Assembly (NCBI GenBank): GCA_913056455.1
Contig: CAJXMJ010000002.1
Coordinates: 787,665 to 851,664 of the forward strand
Origin: an uncultured Fodinibius sp.
GTDB lineage: Bacteria > Bacteroidota > Rhodothermia > Balneolales > Balneolaceae
Length of the DNA: 64,000 bases
Direction of reading: 5' to 3'
This document shows positions 48,429 to 58,277 of the stretch, in pieces. A program made the position numbers and the translations under genes. Below the pieces are notes generated by a model, which was given only the letters and a program-made list of their open reading frames with translations, was not told where the DNA came from and ran no database searches. Every line of letters begins with the position of its first letter. Position 1 is the stretch's first letter.

Positions 48429-50882
48429 ATGATTAAAAATTATTTGAAGGTTGCTCTTCGTAATTTGGGTAAGCGAAGAGGATTTACATTCATTAATGTA
48501 TTGGGGTTGGCAGTAGGTATCGCCAGTTGTTTACTTATTGCAGCCTATGTATTGCATGAGCTTAGTTATGATAAGTATCACGAAAAGTCTGAACGCATAT
48601 ATCGGGTAACGCAAACAACACAAACCTCTTCGAAGAATGAATCCGGTGCTACAACGCCTTTTCCGGTAGCTCCGACACTGCAAAGTGACTTCCCCGGGCA
48701 GATAGAAAAAACGGTTCGCTTTTTTGATATGCAGGAAGAGGTGCGAACGATTATAAATGCCCAGACCGAAGAGTCATTTCGCGTGGATCATTTCTACGTG
48801 GTAGATTCTACTTTTTTTGATGTTTTTTCTGCTGATCTTGTTCGCGGGAATCCACAAACAGCCCTTGATGACCCGATGTCAGCGGTCGTTACTGAAGAGC
48901 AGGCTCGCCGCTTTTTTGGGGATGAAAATCCTATTGGCAAACAGGTGACGTTTAAAGGTGTGAAGGACTTTACGATAACCGGGGTGATGAAGGCTTTGCC
49001 TAAAACCTCACACTTCCAGGTTGATATGTTAGTATCGTTTAACAGCTTACCTGAGTTATATGGTACTCGTGAGTTTATGGAGCGCTGGTTCTGGAATCCC
49101 TGCTGGACCTACGTGTTACTTAAAGATGGTACTATCCCACAGGAGTTGGAAGTCCAACTTGCTGGTTTTGTCGATAAAAACTATGCCGATCGCGAAGAGG
49201 GGGAAACAATTACGTTGAGTTTGCAATCCCTTACTGATATTCATCTTTATTCTAATCTGGATCAGGAGATGGAAGCAAATGGCTCTATTTTTTATGTGTA
49301 TTTGTTTACGGCGGTGGCTGCTTTGATCTTGGTTATAGCGGCTATCAACTTTATGAATCTGAGTACGGCCCGAGCTACTGAAAGAGCACGAGAAGTTGGA
49401 ATGCGAAAAGTGCTCGGTGCACAACGAAAGCAACTTTTTGGACAATTTATGGGAGAGTCGATGCTGATGACGGGATTGGCATATGTGGCAGCACTCTTTT
49501 TGGTCTATTTGTCATTCCCTTGGTTTAATAAACTTTTGGGTATTTCATTAGGAGTCGAAGGGCTATACAGTTGGAAGATAACTGCGGGACTGCTGATTTT
49601 ATTTTTTGTGGTGGCATTGCTTTCGGGCTTATACCCGGCGTTATATCTATCCGGGTTTAACCCTACATCCATTATGCATGGCTCCAAGGGAACACAGGGA
49701 GAGGCCAGAGAAAAACTACTGCGAAAGGGATTAGTAGTATTTCAATTTACCCTTTCTGTAGTTTTAATTATTGGTACTGTTATTGTCTATTTACAGTTGC
49801 AACACCTGCAGAATAAAAAAGTGGGTTTTGATAAAGAGCAGGTTGTAGTAATGCCGATTACACAGACGCTTATTGCCTGGGAGTTTGATCAGTTTAAAGA
49901 AAAGGCGCTTAAAAGTTCCCATATTATCGGCCTTACGGGGATGAGTAAGGTTTTGGGATCTGAGAGCCAATTTTATTCAAAATATTCCCCGGCGAACCAG
50001 TCCGATGCCCCACCTACCAATATGACACTCCATGTAAAGCACGATTTTCTCGAGATATATAATATCCAATTACTGGCCGGGCGCAGCTTTTCCCGTGACT
50101 ATCCCGCTGATGCTGAGAATACTATTTTGATTAACAAATCCATGTTGAATCAAATTGATGCTGAAACCCCGCGCGACGCATTGGGAACTCGATTTTATTA
50201 TACAACTGCAGAAGATGAGCGCGAACCTTTCGAAGTGATTGGCGTTGTTGATGATTTTAATTATACGTCCATTAAGAAAAAAATATCACCGCTGGTGATT
50301 AACTTAGTGAAAGAAGGGCGTCCAACTGTTAGGAATATCGAATTTGCTACAGCAAAATTGGCCCCGGGAAGTATTAAAAATGGGATAGATGATCTTAGAA
50401 AAGTCTGGAAAGAAGTCAATCATATAGATCCATTTACATACTTTTTTCAGGATGAGAAGCTGCAGGAAATTTATGAATCTGAAAAACAGATGAGCAGTGT
50501 ATCGGGCTTCTTTACGTTGCTATGTATATTGGTTGCGTGCCTGGGCCTTTTTGGACTTGCTTCTTATACGGCATCGCGACGAACAAAAGAGATCGGCATA
50601 CGAAAAACGCTGGGTGCAACTGTTCCCAATATCGTAGCCCTACTGTCGAAGGATTACTTAAAGCTCATCGTAATTTCAAATATTATAGCTTGGCCGGTTA
50701 TTTATTATCTGGCGGTGCAATGGCTACAGGAGTTTCCCCACCGAATAGAACTGGGATGGAATCTCGCAGCTATTTTTGTATCAGTGGGTTTTACGACAAT
50801 TATTATCGGTCTCTTGACTGTTAGTTATCAATCCCTGCGTGCGGCGCTTATTAATCCTGTTGAAAGTATCCAACAAGGATAG
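48429..50882 (+). CDS. FtsX/MacB-type ABC transporter permease
   Basis: MIKNYLKVALRNLGKRRGFTFINVLGLAVGIASCLLI; two FtsX domains; ASRRTKEIGIRKTLGATVPNIVALL. Confidence 0.93.
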   Translation: MIKNYLKVALRNLGKRRGFTFINVLGLAVGIASCLLIAAYVLHELSYDKYHEKSERIYRVTQTTQTSSKNESGATTPFPVAPTLQSDFPGQIEKTVRFFDMQEEVRTIINAQTEESFRVDHFYVVDSTFFDVFSADLVRGNPQTALDDPMSAVVTEEQARRFFGDENPIGKQVTFKGVKDFTITGVMKALPKTSHFQVDMLVSFNSLPELYGTREFMERWFWNPCWTYVLLKDGTIPQELEVQLAGFVDKNYADREEGETITLSLQSLTDIHLYSNLDQEMEANGSIFYVYLFTAVAALILVIAAINFMNLSTARATERAREVGMRKVLGAQRKQLFGQFMGESMLMTGLAYVAALFLVYLSFPWFNKLLGISLGVEGLYSWKITAGLLILFFVVALLSGLYPALYLSGFNPTSIMHGSKGTQGEAREKLLRKGLVVFQFTLSVVLIIGTVIVYLQLQHLQNKKVGFDKEQVVVMPITQTLIAWEFDQFKEKALKSSHIIGLTGMSKVLGSESQFYSKYSPANQSDAPPTNMTLHVKHDFLEIYNIQLLAGRSFSRDYPADAENTILINKSMLNQIDAETPRDALGTRFYYTTAEDEREPFEVIGVVDDFNYTSIKKKISPLVINLVKEGRPTVRNIEFATAKLAPGSIKNGIDDLRKVWKEVNHIDPFTYFFQDEKLQEIYESEKQMSSVSGFFTLLCILVACLGLFGLASYTASRRTKEIGIRKTLGATVPNIVALLSKDYLKLIVISNIIAWPVIYYLAVQWLQEFPHRIELGWNLAAIFVSVGFTTIIIGLLTVSYQSLRAALINPVESIQQG

Positions 50883-50988
50883 TAGCAGGCTCTCTTTCTT
50901 TTTTGGTAGGCAGTAGCGATTATCCCTCAAAAAATGTAAAATATATCTTGAGAGTTTATAAAAGCACAAAATAAGAAGAGAGGTAGCT

Positions 50989-51612
50989 ATGAAGGAGAAT
51001 AAGATAAAGAACAAAGGTCAAGGTACGATATTTGATAATAATGCACTCGAGTTGATGACCAAAGCACCGGTGTCTGTATCAGTAACAATTTATATCAGCA
51101 TTGTTATCGGATTACTATATATCGGCTATATAAGAGGGATAGCGACTTCGCTTGGAACCGTGGTGGCCTTGTTTTTGGGAGCCATCTTTTTCTGGACTTT
51201 CTTTGAATACCTTTTCCATCGGTATATCAATCACCTCGATGAGTATTTTCCGGATTCGAAAGTTGCCCATACAATAGCTCATACCATTCATGGAATTCAT
51301 CATGAGTATCCGCGAGATAAGGAACGACTGATGATGCCGCCCATCCCCGGATTGCTTATTGTGGGATTACTTTACCTGGCTTTTTCTCTGGTATTGGGGG
51401 AGGGGGTCTATCTTTTTATGCCCGGATTTATGACCGGTTATCTGATGTATGCTTCGGTGCATATTTCTGTACATAAGAGAAAAGTGCCAAGGGTGCTTAA
51501 AACACAATATAGGCACCACGCCTTGCATCATTATAAATATCCGGATAAGGCTTTTGGTGTTTCTACAACGTTTTGGGATCGTGTTTTTGGAACCATGCCG
51601 CCGGAAAAGTAA
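50989..51612 (+). CDS. Sterol desaturase / fatty acid hydroxylase family protein
   Basis: His-box clusters FHRYINH, HGIHHEYP, HHALHHY. Confidence 0.85.
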   Translation: MKENKIKNKGQGTIFDNNALELMTKAPVSVSVTIYISIVIGLLYIGYIRGIATSLGTVVALFLGAIFFWTFFEYLFHRYINHLDEYFPDSKVAHTIAHTIHGIHHEYPRDKERLMMPPIPGLLIVGLLYLAFSLVLGEGVYLFMPGFMTGYLMYASVHISVHKRKVPRVLKTQYRHHALHHYKYPDKAFGVSTTFWDRVFGTMPPEK

Positions 51613-51687
51613 ATTCAAAAGAACGGTTTGTAATACTACTCCGTTGAAGAAGGTAGACGGAGGTAATGCTATACCAAAATTTTTCGC

Positions 51688-52554
51688 ATGGGAATCCGCA
51701 AATATCATCTTGGTTGTACCGGTTGGAGCCTTAAAGATTGGGTTGGCAACTTTTTTACCGACGATGCCAAGCCGGATGACTTTTTAAAACAATATTCCTC
51801 GGTTTTTAATGCTGTTGAGGGGAATACTACGTTTTATAATGTTCCTTCAAAAGAGACTCTGAGGAAATGGAAAAAGGCAACCCCCGATGGATTTAAATTC
51901 TGCTTCAAGTTTCATCGGTCCGTTACCCACGAGAAACGATTGGAAAATGCTGGGCAGGATATTCTGAGCTTCATAGAAACTTTTGATCCCATTGCTGACC
52001 GGCTGGGACCGTTTCATATTCAATTGCCACCTAACTTTTCACCGGAAGAGTTTGCACGGTTAGAAAGTATCGTTGGGCTTTTGCCCAGTTCCTACCACTA
52101 TGCGGTAGAAGTACGCCATCCCGATTTCTTTAACCACGGCCGCCAGGAGCATCGTTTAAATCGATTACTTAAGAGTTACAGTATTGATCGCGTAATTTTT
52201 GATACGCGAAAATTACATACTATGAAATCTGAAGAATCCTCAGTGTTGGAGGCAAAGAAAAAGAAGCCTAATGTACCGGTACGGTTTGATAATACAGCAG
52301 CACGTCCCTTTGTGCGTTTTGTGGGGTCTAACGACCCTGTAGGGAATGAACCCTATTTGAAAGAATGGGCTATTGTAGTTGCCGACTGGATTAAAGAGGG
52401 GTTGCATCCCTATGTATTCATCCATACTCCGGATAAAGTAAGTCAGCCTAAAAACGCCCGGAGATTTCATCAATTGTTGTCTGATTTGGTTGAAATTGAT
52501 CCCATGCCCGCGTGGCCCATCGATCGGCAAAGCAAGCAGATGAATCTGTTTTAA
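51688..52554 (+). CDS. DUF72 domain-containing protein
   Basis: YHLGCTGWSLKDWVGNFFTDDAKPDDFLKQYSSVFNAVEGNTTFYNVPS. Confidence 0.9.
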   Translation: MGIRKYHLGCTGWSLKDWVGNFFTDDAKPDDFLKQYSSVFNAVEGNTTFYNVPSKETLRKWKKATPDGFKFCFKFHRSVTHEKRLENAGQDILSFIETFDPIADRLGPFHIQLPPNFSPEEFARLESIVGLLPSSYHYAVEVRHPDFFNHGRQEHRLNRLLKSYSIDRVIFDTRKLHTMKSEESSVLEAKKKKPNVPVRFDNTAARPFVRFVGSNDPVGNEPYLKEWAIVVADWIKEGLHPYVFIHTPDKVSQPKNARRFHQLLSDLVEIDPMPAWPIDRQSKQMNLF

Positions 52555-52666
52555 TCTATTAGAAATAACAGAATTTCGAGGAGCATGTCCTAATAGAGGG
52601 GTGATATATGCCCGAAATTTCCTTATCTTTACAGGCTTTTGAATATCCAACCCTGAGATCTTTTTC

Positions 52667-54283
52667 ATGTCCAAGACCGATACCAAAACCAAACAGCAGC
52701 AAGAAATTATAGAAGAGGCCAAGCGCAGGCGTACGTTTGCGATTATTTCGCACCCTGATGCCGGTAAGACCACACTTACCGAGAAGTTGTTGCTTTATGG
52801 TGGAGCTATCCACGAAGCGGGATCCATCCGCCAGCGTAAGGCCAACCGCTATGCGGCATCCGACTGGATGGCTATCGAGAAAGAGCGTGGTATTTCGGTA
52901 ACCTCATCGGTACTGCGATTCGAAAAAGACGGCATTAAATTTAACTTGCTGGATACTCCTGGTCACAAAGACTTTTCCGAAGACACCCTACGAACACTTG
53001 TTGCGGCCGATACGGCGCTGATGGTTATTGACGTGGCCAAGGGGGTTGAGGAGCAGACTGAAAAGCTTTTTGAAGTCTGTAAGATGCGTGAAATCCCCAT
53101 TATTACCTTTGTAAATAAGTGTGATCGACCCGGACTGGAACCGCTGGAAGTCATCAGCAATATTGAAAACCAGTTGGGCATTGAACCTATACCCGCATCC
53201 TGGCCATTGGGATATGGTCGAGATTTTCAGGGCATTTATGATCTGATCGGCAAGAAATTGCATCTACAGAAAAAAGAAGAACATGGGGCGAAAAAGGCTG
53301 AGACCGAATTATACGATCTGGAAGAGGGCGTTGAAGAAGCACGCCTCTCTGATTTTGACAAGGAGAAGTTTCGTGAAGAGGTGATGCTGACCGAAGATAT
53401 GATGGAGATGATGGATGATGAGGCTTTTGCCAATGGAAAAGCGACCCCCGTCTTTTTCGGTTCGGCGCTTAACAACTTTGGGTTGGATGTATTTTTGGAT
53501 TACTTCTCAGAGTTGGCGAATCCTCCGCAGCCGTATCAAGATGAAAATGGGGAGGACCGTGATCTTGACCGCGGGTTTTCTGGGTTTGTCTTCAAGATGC
53601 AGGCCAATATGAATCCTGATCACCGTGACTGTGCAGCTTTTATTCGTATTACGTCCGGCAAATTTGAACGCGGACTCCAGGTGACTGAAAGTAATACTGG
53701 CAACAAAGTAAAGATGTCCACCCCGCATACCCTGATGGGGGACGAACGAAATATTCTGGAAGAAGCCTATCCCGGAGATGTCGTATCGCTATTTAATCCC
53801 GGTTCGTTTCGTATTGGCACAACGATCTACAGTGATGACCCTGTAAAGTTTGATGTAATTCCACTCTTTACGCCCGAACACTTTATGAAGGTTTCCACCA
53901 AGGATCCTTTCAAACGAAAACAGTTGCGCGAGGGACTTAAGCAGCTGGCCGAAGAGGGGGTTGTGCACGTATTTGAGGTGCCTAACGGCGTTGGCAATGA
54001 GTTGCTGCTGGGAACTGTTGGTGCCCTGCAGTTTGATGTTGTGAAACACCGTATGTCCACGGAATATAATACTGAGTTGCATATGAATTCGGTTTCGTAT
54101 CACGCGGCGCGCTGGCTGAGTGATGATCAAGAGGTTAGTGATAAGCTGGAGAGTAGCTATTCAACACATGTGACAACGGATATGGAAGGGAACCCTATCG
54201 TATTATTTGATAGTGGTTATGCGCTAAACCAAGCTGAGGAAAAGGTAGGTGCTGAAAACCTCTTCAAGTTCAAGCAAAGCTGA
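52667..54283 (+). CDS. prfC: Peptide chain release factor 3
   Basis: FAIISHPDAGKTTLTEKLLLYGGAIHEAGSIRQRK...ASDWMAIEKERGISVTSSVLRF...LLDTPGHKDFSEDTLRTL. Confidence 0.97.
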   Translation: MSKTDTKTKQQQEIIEEAKRRRTFAIISHPDAGKTTLTEKLLLYGGAIHEAGSIRQRKANRYAASDWMAIEKERGISVTSSVLRFEKDGIKFNLLDTPGHKDFSEDTLRTLVAADTALMVIDVAKGVEEQTEKLFEVCKMREIPIITFVNKCDRPGLEPLEVISNIENQLGIEPIPASWPLGYGRDFQGIYDLIGKKLHLQKKEEHGAKKAETELYDLEEGVEEARLSDFDKEKFREEVMLTEDMMEMMDDEAFANGKATPVFFGSALNNFGLDVFLDYFSELANPPQPYQDENGEDRDLDRGFSGFVFKMQANMNPDHRDCAAFIRITSGKFERGLQVTESNTGNKVKMSTPHTLMGDERNILEEAYPGDVVSLFNPGSFRIGTTIYSDDPVKFDVIPLFTPEHFMKVSTKDPFKRKQLREGLKQLAEEGVVHVFEVPNGVGNELLLGTVGALQFDVVKHRMSTEYNTELHMNSVSYHAARWLSDDQEVSDKLESSYSTHVTTDMEGNPIVLFDSGYALNQAEEKVGAENLFKFKQS

Positions 54284-54299
54284 TAATGGTATTGAGATT

Positions 54300-54333
54300 T
54301 TGAGTAGTGAGATATGAGGTTCTCACTACTCAA
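54300..54333. repeat. Perfect 13-bp inverted repeat TTGAGTAGTGAGA / TCTCACTACTCAA
   Basis: Read directly; located between convergent prfC and metzincin-like lipoprotein, possible terminator-like hairpin. Confidence 0.75.
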
Positions 54334-54355
54334 TACTCACGATTAATAACCTAAA

Positions 54356-55129
54356 TTACTTTCCTCCGTTTGCCTGCAGATCTTGAATACAAGCTTCATC
54401 AAGAGAAGGAACATCTCCACTTATATTCTGGAAGATATCACCGGTTCGTACTGAAGGTGCCATCAAGCATTCATCGTTTGTGCAATGAGCGCTGCTCTCC
54501 GTTTTGTGATCGGACTGTGTAGGTGTACCGTTGCCAACTAGTCCCATGTTATGGCCAACTTCGTGGCGCAATACTGTATTTTCAACCTGTTGTTCGCTAG
54601 GGCTTGTAGGGTCAGAACTGCTTATATTGTCAATTGTTTCTCCAAATAGAGCCATTGAGGTATTCCAGTAAGCGATACCTAACACATTATCTTGTTTAGC
54701 AAACTTCCCATCGACAACCACAATATAGGCGTGGAGCGTATTGCTATTGGCTTCGGTATAATTGTCACGTTCCTCGTCTTCAATGGTGGTAATCATGTCT
54801 GTAGAATAGGGGCCATCGCCTCTGGCAGGTATTCTGTTGGTGTTAATAGTTATACTTTTTTTATTGAGCCTATTGCTTAAGAAGGATTCTAAGCTACTTA
54901 TAGCTTGTTCTGTCGGTTCGTATCCTTCCATATAATCAAGTTCTATTTCGAGATGGCTATAAGAATTACTTTGTAAAAAAGCTTCGGCCGATTCTCCGGT
55001 TCCAGCTTTGCTGTTAAACTCCTCTTGTGGCGGATCGCCCGGATCCGTGCTGGAATCAGAACAGTTGTTGACGAATACTGCCAGTGAAAAGCAAAGGATA
55101 AAAAGTGATAAGCGCTTAAATGATTTCAT
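54356..55129 (-). CDS. Metzincin-like (archaemetzincin-motif-containing) lipoprotein
   Basis: Lipobox FVNNCSDS; RHEVGHNMGLVGN; HCTNDECLMAP (CX4CXM). Confidence 0.7.
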   Translation of the reverse strand: MKSFKRLSLFILCFSLAVFVNNCSDSSTDPGDPPQEEFNSKAGTGESAEAFLQSNSYSHLEIELDYMEGYEPTEQAISSLESFLSNRLNKKSITINTNRIPARGDGPYSTDMITTIEDEERDNYTEANSNTLHAYIVVVDGKFAKQDNVLGIAYWNTSMALFGETIDNISSSDPTSPSEQQVENTVLRHEVGHNMGLVGNGTPTQSDHKTESSAHCTNDECLMAPSVRTGDIFQNISGDVPSLDEACIQDLQANGGK

Positions 55130-55219
55130 AATAAAGGTGTTGGTATAAAATTAAGTTTCGTTGATAGATATCAGATCCGGTCGTTCTTAATATGCTTTCT
55201 CTTAGAATTTGTACAATGT

Positions 55220-56005
55220 CTATGTTCCTCCGTTGGCCTGTAAATCAGCGATGCAATTGGCGTCAAGAGGAGTAATTTCCTCATCCCCAACTGTATTTCC
55301 GATGAGATCGGTCGTTTGTGTAGCATAATACATCAAACATTGATCGTTGTCGCAGTGGTTCCCATGATCTTGATCTCTGTGTGGTTCCTGCATCTCCGTT
55401 CCTGAGTTGGGAATATCAACAAGTCCGAAAAGGTGTCCGAATTCATGTCGAAATGAAATAGCTTCTACCCGGTAGCGAGAGATCGAGCCGGGGCCACTAC
55501 TGGCTTCATCATAAGCAGGGCCAAAGAAGGCATTTGACGTATTGTAATAAGCAATGCCCATCAAATCCCGTTCACTGTAATTTCCATCTACAATCATGAA
55601 ATAGGCTGCCAGTGTATTCCCCTGTGAAAATGTCGAACGTTCTTCGGATTCAATGTTTCGAACGTCATTGGCACTGTAAGAATCTTGATTTCGGGAGTCA
55701 ATTCGGGTTGGTTCTTTGATTGTAATCGAATTTTTATGCAGGCGTTGCTCAAAAAATGCTTTCAAGCTGTCGATTGCTTTCTCATTCGGCTCATAGCCAG
55801 GCATGTAATCCACTTCTACAACCAGGTCAGTAAAGTTGGAGTCTGCAAGAAAATCATTGGCCGACGTACCGGGATTTTGAATATGGGAATAGGATTGTTC
55901 AGGCTCACCGTTTTCGGGTCCGGTTGAGTCCAGGCACGATTGGAAAATAAATGCGACAAAAATTGCTATAATAAGTGCCGGTAAGTACGATCGGTTTCTT
56001 TTCAT
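55220..56005 (-). CDS. Metzincin-like lipoprotein, paralog of 54356-55129
   Basis: Lipobox FQSCLDS; RHEFGHLFGLVDI; HCDNDQCLMYY; same architecture and same C-terminal LQANGG as neighbour. Confidence 0.7.
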   Translation of the reverse strand: MKRNRSYLPALIIAIFVAFIFQSCLDSTGPENGEPEQSYSHIQNPGTSANDFLADSNFTDLVVEVDYMPGYEPNEKAIDSLKAFFEQRLHKNSITIKEPTRIDSRNQDSYSANDVRNIESEERSTFSQGNTLAAYFMIVDGNYSERDLMGIAYYNTSNAFFGPAYDEASSGPGSISRYRVEAISFRHEFGHLFGLVDIPNSGTEMQEPHRDQDHGNHCDNDQCLMYYATQTTDLIGNTVGDEEITPLDANCIADLQANGGT

Positions 56006-56087
56006 AAAATATTATAGAGTGAACAGTTAACAATTTGTGAACACTTTTTTTAAATGGATCTGCAACTAAAAAGTTTCAACAATAAAT

Positions 56088-56567
56088 ATGGATGATACAG
56101 AGCAAATAATTGATAGGTTAGATCTATCTCCCCATCCCGAAGGTGGTTATTACAGGGAAACCTATAGAAGTGAACTAAACGTGAGCGTATCGAATGATGC
56201 GAAACGGTCCGCAGGAACAGGGATCTATTTTTTACTTACGGAGGGAGTTTTGTCTGATTGGCACCGCGTGCGATGGGATGAACTCTGGCATTTTTATGCA
56301 GGCGATACACTGGTTCTGGAAGTCATTGACCAAGACGGAAAATTATATGAAGCAAAGCTTGGTGAAACTTTTGGTCAAGATGTTGGATTACAGCAGTTGG
56401 TTCCACATGATTGTTGGCAACGTGCTTACTGCTTGGGGAGCTATTCACTTGTGGGATGTACGGTAAGTCCCGGGTTTGAGTTTGAAGATTTTGAGATGAT
56501 AGAGCCTAAAAAATTAGCTCAAAAATATCCTGATATTTCGGAGGAAATTTTACACAATCCAATATAA
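56088..56567 (+). CDS. Cupin DUF985 family protein
   Basis: LDLSPHPEGGYYRETYRS...GTGIYFLLTEGVLSDWHRVRWDELWHFYAGDTL. Confidence 0.93.
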   Translation: MDDTEQIIDRLDLSPHPEGGYYRETYRSELNVSVSNDAKRSAGTGIYFLLTEGVLSDWHRVRWDELWHFYAGDTLVLEVIDQDGKLYEAKLGETFGQDVGLQQLVPHDCWQRAYCLGSYSLVGCTVSPGFEFEDFEMIEPKKLAQKYPDISEEILHNPI

Positions 56568-56672
56568 GAAAGCGAGTTTAGTATTATGCTTTTACATCCC
56601 AAAGAATTGTAGAGTAAAACCTTATATCTCTCGTCTATAATTCTTAAATTAGAGCGCTTTTAAAAAGTGATC

Positions 56673-56731
56673 GAATGATTGATTTATCAAATTTCTGATT
56701 CTAAGGATTTAAGGTGTGAAATCAATCATTC
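56673..56731. repeat. 13-bp perfect inverted repeat in the lpdA 5'UTR
   Basis: GAATGATTGATTT (56673-85) / AAATCAATCATTC (56719-31), followed by a T-rich stretch. Confidence 0.7.
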
Positions 56732-56767
56732 AACCATTTTTATTCAATAAATAAATCAAGTAATCCC

Positions 56768-58174
56768 ATGGCAAAAGAATTTGATGTTTGCGTAATTGGA
56801 TCAGGGCCCGGTGGATATGTGGCCGCGATCCGTGCTTCACAATTAGGTTTTAACACAGCAATTATAGAAAAACGTCACCTCGGCGGTGTTTGTTTGAATA
56901 TTGGATGTATTCCTACCAAAGCGCTTTTGCGCTCTGCGGAAGTCTATGAAAGTATTGAGCATGCCGGTGATTATGGAGTGAATGTGGATGGGTTTTCTGC
57001 CGATTTTGGCGGTATGATTGACCGCAGCCGGAATGTAGCCAACAAAATGAGCAAGGGCGTTCAATTTCTCATGAAGGCCAATAAGATCGACGTCTTTGAA
57101 GGAAAAGGCGTTTTTGCTTCTAAAAATCAGGTGAATGTACTTGATGACAACGATGAAGTTATCGAAGAAATAAACGCAGATAATTTTATTATTGCTACGG
57201 GTGCAAGTCCGCGTGAGCTTCCGAACCTTCCTATCGATGGTGAAATGATCATTGATTCCGAGCGTGCTATGCAGCTCGAAGAACAGCCCGACAAAATGGT
57301 GGTTATTGGTGCTGGAGCTATCGGTGTTGAGTTTGCTTATTTTTACAATACTATTGGAACCGACGTGACGATTGTTGAGCTTCAGGATTCCCTGGTGCCG
57401 GTTGAAGACAAGGATATTGGTAAAGAGCTCGGCAAGATTTACAAGAAAAAGGGCATGGACATCCGCACCGGAAGTACCGTTGAGAAGGTTGAAAAAGACG
57501 GTGACGGCGTCAAGGTGACGATTAAATCCGGCGATGACGAAGAAGTGGTTAAGGCCGATGTAGTGCTTTCGGCCGTTGGCGTCGTTGGTAATGTCGAAGG
57601 TATTGGACTTGATGATATCGGTGTCGAATACGAAAAAGGCGCTATAAAAGTTGATAAAGAGACCTATCAAACATCTGTTGAAGGTATTTATGCTATCGGT
57701 GATGTGGCCGGCGGACCTTGGTTGGCGCATAAAGCATCACACGAGGGTATTAACTGTGTTGAGAACCTTGCAGGCGAAAATCCTCAACCGATGAACTATA
57801 ATAACATTCCGGGTTGTACCTACTGTGAGCCGCAGATTGCTTCCGTTGGCTATACGGAAGAACAGGCCAAAGAGGAAGGCTACGATATAAAAGTCGGCAA
57901 ATTTCCGTTCTCTGCGAGCGGGAAGGCAACCGGACTTGGCCACGAAGAAGGTTTTGTGAAGGTTATCTTCGATGAAAAATACGGTGAATGGTTGGGTTGT
58001 CACATGATCGGCTCCCACGTTACAGAGCTAATTGCCGAAGTAGTGGTAGCTCGCGACCTGGAAACCACCGGACACGAAATTATCAGTGCCGTCCATCCGC
58101 ATCCAACGATGTCAGAAGCGGTGATGGAAGCAGCCGCTGAAGCTTATGGCGAAGGCGTGCACTTAGGTTCGTAA
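56768..58174 (+). CDS. lpdA: Dihydrolipoyl dehydrogenase
   Basis: VCVIGSGPGGYVAAIRASQLG, GGVCLNIGCIPTKALL, AIGDVAGGPWLAHKASHEG, HPHPTMSEAVMEA. Confidence 0.95.
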   Translation: MAKEFDVCVIGSGPGGYVAAIRASQLGFNTAIIEKRHLGGVCLNIGCIPTKALLRSAEVYESIEHAGDYGVNVDGFSADFGGMIDRSRNVANKMSKGVQFLMKANKIDVFEGKGVFASKNQVNVLDDNDEVIEEINADNFIIATGASPRELPNLPIDGEMIIDSERAMQLEEQPDKMVVIGAGAIGVEFAYFYNTIGTDVTIVELQDSLVPVEDKDIGKELGKIYKKKGMDIRTGSTVEKVEKDGDGVKVTIKSGDDEEVVKADVVLSAVGVVGNVEGIGLDDIGVEYEKGAIKVDKETYQTSVEGIYAIGDVAGGPWLAHKASHEGINCVENLAGENPQPMNYNNIPGCTYCEPQIASVGYTEEQAKEEGYDIKVGKFPFSASGKATGLGHEEGFVKVIFDEKYGEWLGCHMIGSHVTELIAEVVVARDLETTGHEIISAVHPHPTMSEAVMEAAAEAYGEGVHLGS

Positions 58175-58197
58175 GATCTGTTATAAATTCGTTTAAT

Positions 58198-58263
58198 AAA
58201 CCCACAGGGATTTTCAATTGGTAGTCAAGTCAATTGATTATTTTTAAATCCTGTGGGTTTTTT
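58198..58263. terminator. Long hairpin terminator between lpdA and the CheB/CheR fusion
   Basis: AAACCCACAGGA.T...AATCCTGTGGGTTTTTTA. Confidence 0.75.
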
Positions 58264-58277
58264 ATTTGGCTATCCTT

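Noticed and set aside
56843-57730. 295-aa minus-strand ORF
   Set aside because: Antisense to lpdA; no recognisable domain.
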